Counted from the stretch's first letter, positions 32,815 through 44,880 are shown. The stretch is DNA of 64,000 nt from Eucommia ulmoides (GCA_016647705.1 CM028329.1:55321231-55385230), one strand, 5' to 3'. The notes: generated by a model not told the origin, from the letters alone. Numbers and translations are program-made.

Positions 32815-34385
32815 TGGACTACTCACAAGTGTACGAGGTCTAGTTTTAATATAATGGATCTTTTAGGATCGGATATCATTCCACTGGAAAATTCGTGTAA
32901 TTCGGTTGAGTATTGTGATTTACATAGTTTCGTATTATCTCGACTAATCGTAATTTGTTTGTTTTCTATTTACTATACTAAGATAAACGACAATTATAAA
33001 GTTAGTTTTAATTACACTAATTACTTAGGTATAAATCTCTTTCATATAATGCATAATCGATTTCATTTAGTTAGCTATAACGGTTTTTATCTAATCCGAC
33101 AACCTCTGTATCAATAACTCTTCTGCTACCTCTTCCGAGTGTAAAACGAGGGATTACACGACTTCGTGTCAGCGAAGAAGTCCCCTTCAACACCTAAACG
33201 ACCCTAAGTCGCGTGAGTTTTGAGCCAACGTCATGGGTTGCATACATTCTAACGCCCTCCCGGGTCGTTAGAACATCACGTTGTATTTACCCTAGTCTGA
33301 ATCTGGGGTTACCTTTCCCCAGTGTCAAACCCCGTATTCTCGATTTATCAATACAAGCATAATATCAAGAATAACAATAAACACAATCGGATTTCAACAA
33401 ACAACACGTTAAAGTAACATAAATTTACTCAACTAAACGGTTACATGATTTCGACTACTCCTAAGTAACATTTATCTACTACTACAAGATCTTAGCCATA
33501 TATCATGCAAAATAAGAGGGATTCAACATTCTTAGATATGAAAAAGTGATTACAAAGAATAAAACAAGAGAGAAACGATCAAATTTGGAAGTGAAACGGT
33601 TCACTGTCGCTAATGATCGATCCGCAAGTTATCCTTCTTTATCCGAATGATGAACCTCCTTCTTGATCTTCAAATTATAGCTTAAGAGCTCTCTACTAGG
33701 GTTAGCGTTCTTCAACCACAAGTTTCAGACATGGCCAAGGGGTATTTATAGGCTTAGGGGTTCAAAAATATCTAAACAGATATTTTGACATGTTCTGCGA
33801 TTTCTGCCTAAGCGGTAGAAACTTCGCTTAGGCGGTACTTAAGTCGGTTAGAATTCTGCCTAAGCGGTAGAATCTTCACTTAGGCGGAGGACTAACTTCT
33901 TGGCTCCTTATCTTTCTGACGGAATTCCGCCTAGGCGGTAGCTACTTCGCCTAGGCGGATTTACAGCAGTGCAACTCAATCCAGCAGTTCAGTCAATCCA
34001 ACATTCTGATGGATTTTCGCCTAGGCGGTGGAAACTTCGCCTAGGCGGATTCAATATTTCAGCCCTTGCAACCTTCTGACGGATTTCCGCCTAGGCGATG
34101 GAAACTTCGCCTAGGCGGATTTCAAATCTTCAGTTTTTGTATCTTTTTGCTGATTTTCCGCCTAGGCGGTGGAAACTTCACCTAGGCGGAATTGCTCTGT
34201 TATTTGAAACCTCTTATTTTCATCTTTTTTGCTACCCTTTTTGCACCATTTCGCTCGGTTTGCCGATTGTTTACTTCCCTGCTCCTGACTAATAAAAAAC
34301 AGCTAAAACGATATTCAAACTTAAATAAAGTACTCGAAAACTGGCAAATTCGATTTAGAATTAGATAGGTATTTTACACCTATCA
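32815..34385 (-). mobile_element. Lone Athila-like LTR K
   Basis: The minus strand starts TGATAGGTGTAAAATACC at 34385 and follows the LTRs of A and C: palindrome array (33805-34190), conserved hairpin (about 33140-33195) and the block with TAAAACTAGACCTCGTACACTTG at 32830-32852. The expected final 30 bp before CTACCA are missing or altered, and flanks (GTAAT, GTCCT) do not match well. The gypsy integrase codons on the two sides appear to overlap by about 13 residues, which a simple insertion would not give. It is a solo LTR or a recombination product. Confidence 0.75.
33805..34190. repeat. GCCTAGGC-type palindrome array in LTR K
   Basis: Ten or more units, several perfect (CCGCCTAGGCGG), mostly arranged as pairs separated by TAGAAACTT or TGGAAACTT, with recurrent TTCTGACGGATTTCCGCC context. 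Confidence 0.9.
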
Positions 34386-36300
34386 GTCCTTCCACGGGGA
34401 TATACGTAAAAACACACGATCACCCACCTCAAATTCCAACTCTAACCTACGCTTGTCAACATAACTCTTTTGCCGACACTAAGCAATTCTCAATTTTTCC
34501 TGAATCACTTTTACTTTGTCTACCGTCATTTGGGCTATATCCGGTATCAATAATTTTATTTCTCCCACTTTCGTCCAACAGACTGGGGTCCTACATCTTC
34601 TGCTATACAAGGCTTCATATAGTGTCATCTCAATTGCCGAATGGTAGCTGTTATTATAGGCAAATTCTATTAACGTTAAATGATCATCCCAGCTACCTGG
34701 AAATTTCAAAACACAACTCCTCAGCATATCTTCCAATATCTGAATCGTATACTCTGATTAACTGTCGTCTGAGAATTAAAAGCGGTACTAAATTTTTAGT
34801 TTGTTACCTAAAGCTTGGAGACTCGACCAAAATTTCGAAGTAAATGTTGGATCTCTATCCGATACTATAGAAATCGGCGCACCATGCAGTCTAATAATCT
34901 CGTCAATATACAATTGGGTATACTTATCCAAAGAGTATGTCGTCTTTACGGCCAGAAAATGAGCAGATTTAGTAAGTTTATCAACAATCACCCAGATAGA
35001 ATTATGTCCCTTTTGGGTATGAGGTAATCCCGAAATAAAATCCATCGTGATATGCCCTCATTTCTACTCTAGAATAGGTAGAGGTTGCAATAATCCACCT
35101 GGACATTGGTGCTCAATCTTGACTTGCTGACAAATGAGACATCTAGCAACAAATTCAGCAATTTTTCTTTTTATTCCATTCCATCAATAGTGTTCTCGCA
35201 GATCTCGATACATTTTGGTATTGCTTGGGTGCATTGCGTATACTGAGCTATGCACTTCCTCCAAGATATCATTTTTCAAATTGGCATCATCAGGCATACA
35301 CAATCTATTTCCAACCATCAAGGCCTCATTGTTATCCCTAACACAATATTCAGTTCTGTGACCATTTTTTACTTAATTTCGGGTCTTCTCTAAGTGGGCA
35401 TCCGACTTCTGCGCTTCTATAATATGGTCGATCAATGTCGGTCTCAAAGTCAAAGTCAAAGTCAAAGTCACAAACAACGATGTTGCTTACCAACCGCCAA
35501 CTGGACTCTCAAAGATCTCAACTCGGCATACAGATTAATATGAACAACTTGAATGTATACAACCGAACCCGCCGATTTCTGACTCGGTGCATCCGCTACA
35601 ATATTGGCCTTTCCTGGATAGTAATGGATAGTACAATCATAGTTCTTGATCAATTCTATCCAGCGTCTCTACCTCAAATTTAGTTCCTTCTGAGTAAACA
35701 AATATTTTAAACTCTGGTGGTCGGTGTACATCTCACAAGTCTCGCCATACAGGTAATGCCTCCAAATCTTCAAAGCAAACACAATCACCGCCAATTTCAA
35801 ATCATGCATCGGGTAATTACGCTCATGATTCTTTAATTGTCGGGAGGCATATGCAATTACGTGCCCATGTTGCATCAGTACACACCCTAACCCTTGGTGT
35901 GAAGCATCACTGTAGATTACAAAGCCACCTCCTTCAGTCGGAAGGGAAAGTATTGGCGCAGATATCAGTCTACTCTTCAAATCTTGGAAAGTCTGCTCAT
36001 ATTTGTCAATTCACTCAAATTTAGATTTCTTGCGGATCAATCGGGTTAACGGGACAGGTATAACAGAAAATCCTTGTACAAACCGACGATAATAACCCGC
36101 CAATCCCAAAACGTTTCGAACTTTGGTCATACTTTTTGGCCTTTCCCATTAGACAACGGCTCAATTTTCTTTTGGTCAACTTGAATATCATCCCCCAAGA
36201 TAACATGCCCCAAAAATACAACTCCATCCAACCAAAATTCACATTTACTGAATTTTGTATACAGCTGCTTCTCTCGCAAAATCTGCAACACAATCTTGAG
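34386..36300 (-). pseudogene. Gypsy D pol: RT thumb, RNase H and integrase
   Basis: Minus-strand order: LRIVLQ-type LQILREKQLYTKFSKCEFWL and FLGHVI (RT thumb), [19 protein letters not shown] and [20 protein letters not shown] (RNase H), HYYPGKANIVADAPS, an HHCC zinc finger region (about 35080-35220), MDFISGLPHTQKGH, IWVIVDKLTKSAHFLAVK (integrase first Asp), IVSDRDPTFTSKFW (second Asp), MEDMLRSCVLKFPGSWDDHL and AYNNSYHSAIEM. The frame is broken near 34745-34790, 35045-35080 and elsewhere. It starts at the junction with element C and ends at lone LTR K. Confidence 0.9.
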
Positions 36301-36305
36301 ATACT

Positions 36306-37851
36306 TGATAGGTGTGAAAAACTTATCTATTTCTAAACTGGATTTGTTAGTTCTCAAGCATTGTAGTTATATTTAATTGTGTTTTAGTGTGTTTTAGTGT
36401 AGAATAGGGAAAGGACCTCAAAAGGCGAGAAACAAGTGAAAACGGTGGAGAAACGGTGAACAAAATGTGCAAAACAGGATTTCGGTGAATGAAGACCACC
36501 TCCTAAGTGGAAGTTCGACCACTTAGGCGGAAAAGAGGTAGAATGTTGGAGTGCTGAAGGGCTGAACTATCGCCTAGGCGAGAAAACCATAGCCTAGGCG
36601 AGAAAACAATAGAATATCTTGCCAGCAGCCACCGCCTAAGCGTAAAAACCACCGCTTAGGCGAAGTAACCGATAGAACTTAACCGACTTAAGTCCACTGC
36701 CTAAGCGGTGAACCACCGCTTAGGCGGTGACACTCTGCACAGAAATATCTGTTTTCAGATATTTTGAAGATTTTTCCAAACCCTTGCCTATAAAACCCTT
36801 TTCTCTACCAAACCAAAGAGATCTCTCTCTGCTAGATTAGAACCCCATAGACGTGGGAGAGGGCTTGGTTGTCTTAGGAGCTCTCTTCCACCTTAGTTAG
36901 ATTAGATTAGTTTAGGAAGTAGATTAGATTAGTTGTAAAGAGTGTTCTTGGCCAATCCTTGAAGAGGCAAAAGAGGAAGTTCATCAAAGGAAAAGAGGAA
37001 GCTTGGGAGGATCGTTCTTTGGCGAAAGTGGACTACTCCACTTTGAGATTTGGCTTTTCTTCCTTTGTTTCCATCTTTGTATTTAATGTTTATTGTTGAT
37101 GATGATGATCTCCTCTTGACTAAATGTTGTATTGGCTAAGAACATGCTAGTGTAATTTAGAGATTAGTTAGGGAAAGGTGTAGTTGTGTAAATACTCATT
37201 TGGTTTAATATACATTTCTGTAACGGTTATTGTTTTAAGTCCGATTGTGTTTATCATTTGATGACAATCTTAATATGCTTGTAACGTTATTAGGATTGGA
37301 CTTGAGAATCTAGGGTTTGACACTCGGGAGAGGTAACTCTGGATTCGGACTAGGGTAAACACATCGTTACGACCTAACGACCCGGGAGGGCGTTAGTTAG
37401 TGTGCAGTCGATGAAGTTGGGTCAAGACTCACGTGGCCTAGAGTCGTTAAGACATTTAGGGGGACCTTTTTGTCGACACGAAGTCGCGTATTCCCCCGTC
37501 TTAAACTCGGAAGAAGTGGCGGAGGAGTTTTCGAACCGAGATTGTTAGATACCTAAACTCCGTTATTGTTAACCAAACGAAATCAAATGTGTATTAAGTG
37601 AACGAAAGCAATCCCTAATTAATCAACCCAGTTAGAATTAACCCACTAATTGTAATTTAGCTTAGTTTAATTTCAATTCACGCTTTCCGTCGTCAGGATA
37701 ACACGAGACTACGTCAATTGCAGTATTCAATTCATTTATTCACACTTTTCTCTGTGGGAACGATATTCGATCTTCAAAGATCAACTATATTAAAACTTTA
37801 GACCTCGTATACTTGCGAGCGTAAGTAGGCGTGCGAAAAATACCCCAACCA
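36306..37851 (+). repeat. 5' LTR of element C
   Basis: It pairs with 42376-43901. It contains a palindrome array (36490-36745), one copy of the conserved AAGAC...GTCTT hairpin (37449-37502) and the CTCGTATACTTGCGAG dyad near 37805. The 3' LTR lacks about 20 bp near 36500 (one palindrome pair). Confidence 0.93.
36490..36745. repeat. GCCTAGGC-type palindrome array, element C 5' LTR
   Basis: About eight units such as CCGCCTAAGCG, CCGCTTAGGCGG and CGCCTAGGCGAG occur. The counterpart is 42565-42782, where one unit is missing. Confidence 0.88.
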
Positions 37852-37857
37852 AGTTTT

Positions 37858-37875
37858 TGGCACCGTTTCCGGGGA
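37858..37875 (+). other. Primer binding site of element C, tRNA-Asp type
   Basis: TGGCACCGTTTCCGGGGA matches the tRNA-Asp complement at 16 of 18 positions, 6 bases after the 5' LTR. Confidence 0.88.
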
Positions 37876-38574
37876 CTAGAGTGAATGTTATTTGAATTTT
37901 ATTTGAATATTGCAAAAGAAACGCGGTATCGGCCCATAACTTAAGTTTTATATTGGAAAAACAAATGTATCGTTTCCTAGTCCGTCAACACACTAAGTCT
38001 TTGGCGTTGTAGACGTGTGATCAGTGTGAATTCTAAGTTGATATTGCGACTAAGTGGTCGAGTGTTAATTTTGACATTTATTTTTGTTTTGTTTTTTATT
38101 TTTATTTTTGTTTCATTGTGTTAATGATATCAAGCGGTGCGAGAAATGATGAAGATTGGAACTCTTAAATCTCAATCCCGAGATGGAGCTTATTGCAAAT
38201 GATAAGGACTGAGAAGAGAAGCCAATTTCAAAGCCATGATCTTGATCCGACTAAGCATTTGAGCCCAAATTCCTTGTCTATGGGGAATTTTGGTGAAAAA
38301 TACTTAGTAACACAAAATTCCAGCTGGGGATGGTAACTCAAGCGCTATTCTTTTGAAATGAAACTTAGGGTATCAAATTACCCGATTTTTGTTACTATTT
38401 ATTTGATTATTTATTCTTTTTAGAAGTCGGCATGGCTTCAGAACGTGTTCGGCAGTGAAGTTAGAAGTGTGGACGCTTGGGGAAGTATTCTAAATTTAAA
38501 CACGTTAAACAAGCGAAGCGAAAACGAAAAGGGTGGAGCCGTCTTTTGAAAATTTAAGAAAAACATCAAAGTGG

Positions 38575-38885
38575 GAGCTAAAGGCCCACTGCTCAGGTGG
38601 TAAAAATACAGAGAAGGTGTTTTTCAAGAAAAAACGGCCCACCGCCCAAGCGGTTAACCACCACTCAGGCGGTAAAAATACAGGATGCACCAAGTTTTCA
38701 AAATATGCTCCACCGCTTAGGCGAAAAAATCACCACCTAGGCAGATTAATAGCAGAACAAAACGTTGCACACTGGTGTAATTTCGCTAAGGCGGAAAAAC
38801 CACCGCCTAAGCGGAATTTCATCAGAAGGTTTCATTTTAAAGAAAAGAGTTCCACCGCTCAAGCGGTGGACCGTCTGCTGTTAAA
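38575..38885. repeat. GCCTAGGC-type palindrome array inside element C
   Basis: A third array in C, outside its LTRs, has CCGCCCAAGCGG, CCGCTTAGGCG and CCGCTCAAGCGG variants. It lies in the untranslated 5' exon and accounts for a spurious ORF of 149 codons. Confidence 0.85.
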
Positions 38886-39132
38886 AACAGCTCGTCGCTT
38901 AAAATTCAAAAATGCAAGTTCCCTCCCCAAATCCTCCACCTTCTCTCTACAACTTCACTCCCAAACCGTTCCAAATCTCTAAAATCATCCATCCATTACC
39001 AAGAGTGATCATTTCCATCATGATTCAACCTCCAAGAATTGGATTTCAACCCCCATTTCCGAAAATCAAGGGTTTCGCGTGAAAGGTGCAATTTCTTCCA
39101 TTTCTTTTGATTGCACCATTATTTTTCAACAA

Positions 39133-39490
39133 GTAAGTTTCTTTTACATTACATTTAGTTTAATTATTGAATTTATTGGTTGGTTTTCATGATTCTATCA
39201 AAGAAATCAATGGATTTTGAGATTTTGCCCAAAAACCTAAAACCCTAGTTTCGCGATTTCAATGTTCAATGGGTTTTTGATTTGATTCTTGATGATATGC
39301 ATGTTTAATTGGATTGGTTGAGTGTGTGAATTAATATAGGATGTCACATTTGTTAAAATTGTTTGAAAAAATTCAAATGGGTATTCGTTTTTAGGATGAA
39401 TTTGTTCATGACAATGTGATTAGGGAAGTATGATTTTCAAATGTTCATATATGATGAGGTTGTATTGGGTTTTTGTGATTGTGATTGTAG
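39133..39490 (+). other. Putative intron in the leader of element C
   Basis: CAACAA is followed by GTAAGTTTC and the segment ends TGATTGTAG before GAAATGCCG. The gag-like ORF's ATG is 3 bases after the acceptor. Fragment B has CAACAA joined directly to GAGACGTG (26846/26847), collinear with the spliced form. Sequence, GT-AG ends, U-rich composition and the precise absence in B support an intron of 358 bp. Confidence 0.8.
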
Positions 39491-39493
39491 GAA

Positions 39494-40620
39494 ATGCCGA
39501 AAAGAGTAGCTAAGAAGAGGGCTAGAGGCGAAGGGTCGGGTTCAACCCCAAGGGAACCGACCGACGTTGACTTTGATGCTACCCGCTTTGTGTCAAAACA
39601 AGCGGAGGACCACTTCAAACAACATGAAAAACATCGTGCTTGCATACGTCAACGGGAATTCGATCGATCGAGGAGCTCCCAGAGGAATTTCGGAATGAAA
39701 TCCTAAGCCGCCAGTGGGAGAAACTCTGCAAATCGCCACCCCCAGGCGAAATCGCTTTGGTCAAAGAGTTCTATGCAAATGCTACCGAGGCCATCGACGA
39801 TCTAGCAAGGGTTCGGAATCAACCCATTATCTTCAGCCCCGACTTCATAAATCATCTCTTCAGACTTTCAGCACCAGAATTAATTGAAAGCCAGGAACTT
39901 TCTTTACAACGGGTCATCCAATACATCACATCAAGCCCGGTAAAGTGGAAACAACAGGGGCCAAACGTCGCTACATTTTCAGTGAGATGCCTCAAGCCAG
40001 TTTCAAAAATCTGGCACAACTTCATCTGTGGAAGCCTCTTGCCGACATTTTATTTGTCAGACGTCTCTAAGGACAGGGCCTATTTGATCTACAAAATCTA
40101 GACCGGACAACCCATAAACATTGGATTTTTTATCTATTCATCAATTCTTCATGCTTTGAAATCGGTAAAGGGTGGGCTCCCGTTTCCGTCACTGTTGACC
40201 CAGATATTCAGATTAGCTGATGTGACTGTATTCAGAGGAAGCCAATGTGAACCTATCTCTCCACTCACGCTGTCAGCAATAAATTAGTTGTGGAGGAATG
40301 AGGCACAAGAGGCACCTGAGCCTGAGCTGGAGGAAAGGGAAGAGCAGCCAGGCGATACGGCTGGACCCTCTGGAGCCCAAGTTGAAAACTCCCAAGAGAG
40401 AAAGCTTCAGATGGTCCTCTAAAATCAATACGAGATTGCCTCTTTCCTGGACCAATTTTCGAGGCAACAAGATCGAGTCCAACGGAAGATTTGGGAGGGC
40501 CTTGGCCTTGAGATGGACGATTTCCCACCGATGCCATCTGTGCCACCACATCTACTTCAGAGACCACATTCTCCTTCTCAGAGCGATGATGGTGATGACT
40601 CGTCTTCAAGTGAACAGTAG
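39494..40620 (+). pseudogene. Gag-like (putative plant transposon protein) ORF, element C
   Basis: The ATG at 39494 starts a basic N-terminus (MPKRVAKKRARGEG). Then come DATRFVSKQAEDHFKQHEKH, a 4-bp GATC duplication near 39661 that shifts frame, EELPEEFRNEILSRQWEKLC, LVKEFYANATEAIDDLARVR, LSDVSKDRAYLIYKI, GQPINIGFFIYSSILHALK, an acidic segment (PEPELEEREE) and a Ser/Asp-rich end. FYANATEA is the hallmark of the plant transposon protein domain found with Athila-type elements. Stops at about 40099, 40286 and 40424 break it. Intact length would be about 375 residues. It is likely structural, but its role is not proven. Confidence 0.8.
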
Positions 40621-42375
40621 GGAATAATTCTTATTCCCTAGGTATGTGTTCAACCCATTTTTTTTGTGCAAGCATGCTATATGTTTATTGGGTTCGCTGC
40701 TATTGGAACACTACCGTGTTCAGGCCTGAGTGGTATGGATCGGATGATAGCTTAGAGGATGTTCATCCATTTTGATTTTTTTTTTTTTTTTTTTTTGTAG
40801 AAAAGGATGAACAGTTATTACTATTTTTTGAACAAAATGAAAATTTTTGTTGTACAGACCTTTAGTTATTTATGTATTATGAATGTTTTAAATTTTTAGT
40901 TTAGTTTAGTTTAATGTTTGTTTTTGAATGTGTAGTGTTAGATTAGTATGTATCTTAGTATTATATTTAGTTTAGATTTGTGCATGTATAAAGTTGTGTT
41001 TGCATGTTTAGATGTGAGTTCATTTGGGCCAAGATCCGATGATGAGAATTATCCCCAAATTGCATATTGAGGTCGGGGGTAATACCTTCCTAGTGTGTTT
41101 TGTGTGCTTAACATGTCAATTGTGTAAAAATTATCTCGATCCGAAAATTGCACAACATTTGAACTCATTGTATAATTTTCTGAACGATTAGACGTTGATT
41201 ATTTGATATTAAGTTCATAATAGAAAAAGAGGAAACTAGAAATTGATTTGGGGAAAACTTGAGGCAAAATCCTAGGTAAGGTAATTCCGGAGACGTGATT
41301 TAGGCCGTAAATTTTTCGCTTGATCCGTTGTAGCTAACCTAAAAATATTCATTCCTTATTTCCCCTGTCGAAGCCGATAACGTAATCAATTCTGAAAATG
41401 TTTCAAATACTCTTTTCATTTAGATTTTTCCTAAACCAAAGTCGCTCGGCCTAATTTTCAAATTTGAGTGAAATCAAGTGAGCGGTCGGGTTTCTGATAA
41501 ATTTTTATTGATTCGGTATTAGTGTATTCACTTGTCACTTTCATATTTCTTTTTGCATACTCCTAAAGTAAGTTTGGGGGTGTGTTTCTATCATTTCTTT
41601 TTACATATTCCTAAAATTTTACAAATTCGAATAAGTTTGGGGGTGTGTTTCTCTAACTTATTTTTGCACTCTCCTAAAACTGTAACAATTCGAGTTAATT
41701 TGGGAATATGTTAAAAAAAAAAAAAAAAAAAACAAAAGAAAAACGTGAATATAGTTTTTCATTTTCTTATCTTTCGACAAGTGAATACTAGGATCTTCAT
41801 TTCTTATTCAGAATTGTACTTTAAATGTGGGGTCATGAGAGAGGATAGCGATAAGCGATTTTACCTCGGGTATCGATCGATGAAACCAATTTTCTATCTT
41901 TATTCCAATGATACCCGTGGTCGTTCTCCAAAGCCAAACCAAGTCCTATTGATTTCTGTGAATATTCGAACCAATATCAGTGGATAGTAGACTCCAATCA
42001 AGCGTATGAATTTCCTAAATCCTTCAACGGTTTTAAATTATGAACTTAACAATTGAATAATCGAATCCGGTATTTGACTAGTTATGCATTTGAGTTCTCA
42101 CACACACACTTCAAATGGCTCTAGAATGGTTTTTATTGATATTGATAGTTGAAATTCTAGAACACCGCTTGGTGTGGGATGCTTCCCGAACTTGATCCGA
42201 TTTCAGGATGTTGAGGGAGGAACAAATTGGTCATTTTGATGGAACTTTATGTTTACATGCATATACTTCTTTTGTGTTAGTTTAATTTTTCATTTTTAGT
42301 TGATGTTTGTTAGTTAGTTTAGTTTAGCGTTAGTGTTTTGCTCGAGGACTAGCAAAATTCTAAGTTTGGGGGTAT
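40621..42375 (+). other. 3' non-coding region of element C
   Basis: It holds poly(T) and poly(A) runs (40769-40796, 41712-41731), the family's conserved block (41220-41390), three PPT-like repeats (41567-41710) and the final polypurine tract AAGTTTGGGGGTAT (42362-42375). No coding sequence is seen. Confidence 0.8.
41525..41712. repeat. Triplicated PPT-containing repeat in element C
   Basis: Three units of about 60-65 bp share CACTCCTAAAA-type sequence and AAGTTTGGGGGTGTGTTTCT; the third is degraded (TTAATTTGGGAATATGTT). Element A (6126) and B (28971) have one unit. Confidence 0.85.
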
Positions 42376-43901
42376 TGATAGGTGTGAAAAACTTATCTAT
42401 TTCTAAACCGGATTTGTTAGTTCTCAAGCATTGTAGTTATATTTAATTGTGTTTTAGTGTGTTTTAGTGTAGAACAGGGAAAGGACCTCAAAGGGCGAGA
42501 AACAAGTGAAAACGGTGGAGAAACGGTGAACAAAATGTGCAAAACAGGATTTCGGTGAATGAAGACCACCGCTTAGGCGGAAAAGAGGCAGAATGTTGGA
42601 GTGCTGAAGGGATGAACTACCGCCTAGGCGAGAAAACCACAGCCTAGGCGAGAAACCAACAGAATATCTTGCCAGCAGCCACCGCCTAAGCGTAAAAACC
42701 ACCGCTTAGGCAAAGTAACCGACAGAACTTAACCGACTTAAGTCCATCGCCTAAGCGGTGAACCACCGCTTAGGTGGTGACACTCTGCACAGAAATATCT
42801 GTTTTCAGATATTTTCAATATTTTTCCAAACCCTTGCCTATAAAACCCTTTTCTCTACCAAACCAAAGAGATCTCTCTCTGTTAGATTAGAACCCCATAG
42901 ACGTGGGAGAGGGCTTGGTTGTCTTAGGAGCTCTCTTCCACCTTAGTTAGATTAGATTAGTTTAGGAAGTAGATTAGATTAGTTGTAAAGAGTGTTCTTG
43001 GCCAATCCTTGAAGAGGCAAAAGAGGAAGTTCATCAAAGGAAAAAAGGAAGCTTGGGAGGATCGTTCTTTGGCGAAAGTGGACTACTCCACTTTGAGATT
43101 TGGCTTTTCTTCCTTTGTTTCCATCTTTGTATTTAATGTTTATTGTTGATGATGATGATCTCCTCTTGATTAAATGTTGTATTGGCTAAGAACATGCTAG
43201 TGTAATTTAGAGATTAGTTAGGGAAAGGTGTAGTTGAGTAAATACTCATTTGGTTTAATATACGTTTCTTTAACGGTTGTTGTTTTAAGTCCGATTGTGT
43301 TTATCATTTGATGAAAATCTTAATATGCTTGTAACGGTATTAGGATTGGACTTGAGAATCTAGGGTTTGACACTCGGGAGAGGTAACTCTGGATTCGGAC
43401 TAGGGTAAACACATCGTTACGACCTAACGACCCGGGAGGACGTTAGTTAGTGTGCAGTCGATGACGTTGGGTCAAGACTCACGCGGCCTAGAGCCGTTAA
43501 GACATTTAGGGGGACCTCTTTGTCGACACGAAATCGCGTATTCCCCCGTCTTAAACTCGGAAGAGGTGGCGGAGGAGTTTTCGAACCTAGATTGTCGGAT
43601 ACCTAAACTCTGTTATTGTTAACCAAACGAAATCAAATATGTATTAAGTGAACGAAATCAATCCCTAATTAATCAACCCAGTTAGAATTAACCCACTAAT
43701 TGTAACTTAGCTTAGTTTAATTTCAATTCATGCTTTTCGTCGTCAGGATAACACGAGACTACGTCAATTGCGGTATTCAATTCAATTATTCACACTTTTC
43801 TCTGTGGGAACGATATCCGATCTTCAAAGATCCACTATATTAAAACTTTAGACCTCGTATACTTGCAAGCGTAAGTAGGCGTGCGAAAAACGCCCCTACC
43901 A
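42376..43901 (+). repeat. 3' LTR of element C
   Basis: It is nearly identical to 36306-37851 and is followed by ATACT and then the interrupted RT of D. Confidence 0.93.
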
Positions 43902-44540
43902 ATACTCTGCATGTTCTTATTTATTTTGGGAATATATCAATATATTATCAATGAACATGATAATAAACTGATCTAGGTAAGGTTCGAAGATCCAATTAAT
44001 CAAATCCATAAAAACAGCAGGAGCATTCGTCAACCCAAACGGCATCACTAGAAATTCATAATGCCCATACCTCGTATGAAACGTCATTTTCACCACGTCA
44101 CTGCCTCTGATTTTCAACTAGTGATATCATGATCGAAGATCTATTTTGGAAAACGCCCTAACCTTCTACAATTGGTCTAACAGATCATTAATTCTAGGCA
44201 ACGGGTATTTATTACGAATCGTCACTTTATTCAATTGTCTGTAATCAATACACATCCTCAACGTGCTATCATTCTTCTTTACAAATAATACTGGGGCTCC
44301 CCACGGAGAAACACTAGGTCTGATAAACTCGCAGTTTAACAGATCTTGTAACTGAATTTTTAATTCCTTTAGCTCGGTAGGTGCCATACGATAGGGTAAA
44401 ATTGATATAGGAGTAGTTCCTGGAAGTAACTCGATAGTGAATTCCATTTCCCTATCCACTGGTAATCTTGGTAATTCTTCTGGAAATACATCAGGAAAAT
44501 CCCTGACCATTGGAATAACTGTCACCTGAACTTCATTCTA
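43902..44540 (-). pseudogene. Gypsy D pol, N-terminal RT
   Basis: On the minus strand: [74 protein letters not shown], then after frame breaks [20 protein letters not shown] and [10 protein letters not shown]. The active-site FIDD of gypsy RT is FIDN here. The frame is cut at 43902 by element C and resumes at 36300. Confidence 0.92.
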
Positions 44541-44880
44541 CCTGGTGTCAATCACGTACACAAGGTATCCCTGACATCCCTTCTTTAATAACTTTCCTGG
44601 TCTCCATAATTGAAATCAAACTAATAGGGGTAATAATTCTGTCCCCCGAAAATACAAACTATGGCTCGCTTGAGACCCGAAAAGTAACTTTCTTTTTAAA
44701 ATAATCCACCGTAGCATAGTAGCCGAATAGAAAATCCATATCTAGTATCACATCCAAAATCGTGAATACCCAGGGGTAATAGATCCACCGACAATTCTCC
44801 ATCACCAATATGAAGCGGACTATCTTTATACGCACTAACTATCAACACGGACTCACAGTTCTCAACTGCAACCCGCACAT
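44541..44880 (-). pseudogene. Gypsy D protease remnant
   Basis: The minus strand shows GDGELSVDLLPLGIHDFDVI, DMDFLFGYYATVDYFKKKVTF and the linker before RT. GMDWL...ATVDC is the usual form of this end of gypsy proteases. The active-site part is not visible. A frame change near 44760 breaks it. Confidence 0.7.

Larger units (their letters stand above)
36301..43906 (+). mobile_element. Athila-like non-autonomous element C
   Basis: LTRs 36306-37851 and 42376-43901 begin TGATAGGTGTGAAAAACTTA and end ACCA; ATACT flanks both ends (36301-36305, 43902-43906). Removing it joins the RT of D in the middle of the usual EHAE..RIVLQILRE region, proving insertion. The primer site is tRNA-Asp type and the polypurine tract is AAGTTTGGGGGTAT. 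The 4.5-kb interior has a 5' exon, a 358-bp intron and one gag-like ORF, but no pol. The LTRs are nearly identical by eye, so it is one of the youngest insertions here. Confidence 0.93.

Noticed and set aside
32402..32854. 150-codon plus-strand ORF
   Set aside because: It is the antisense shadow of the gypsy D integrase C-terminus, whose minus-strand motifs are clear.
38533..38982. 149-codon ORF on the plus strand in element C
   Set aside because: It spans the palindrome array in the untranslated 5' exon, lacks a domain and has no counterpart in A or B.
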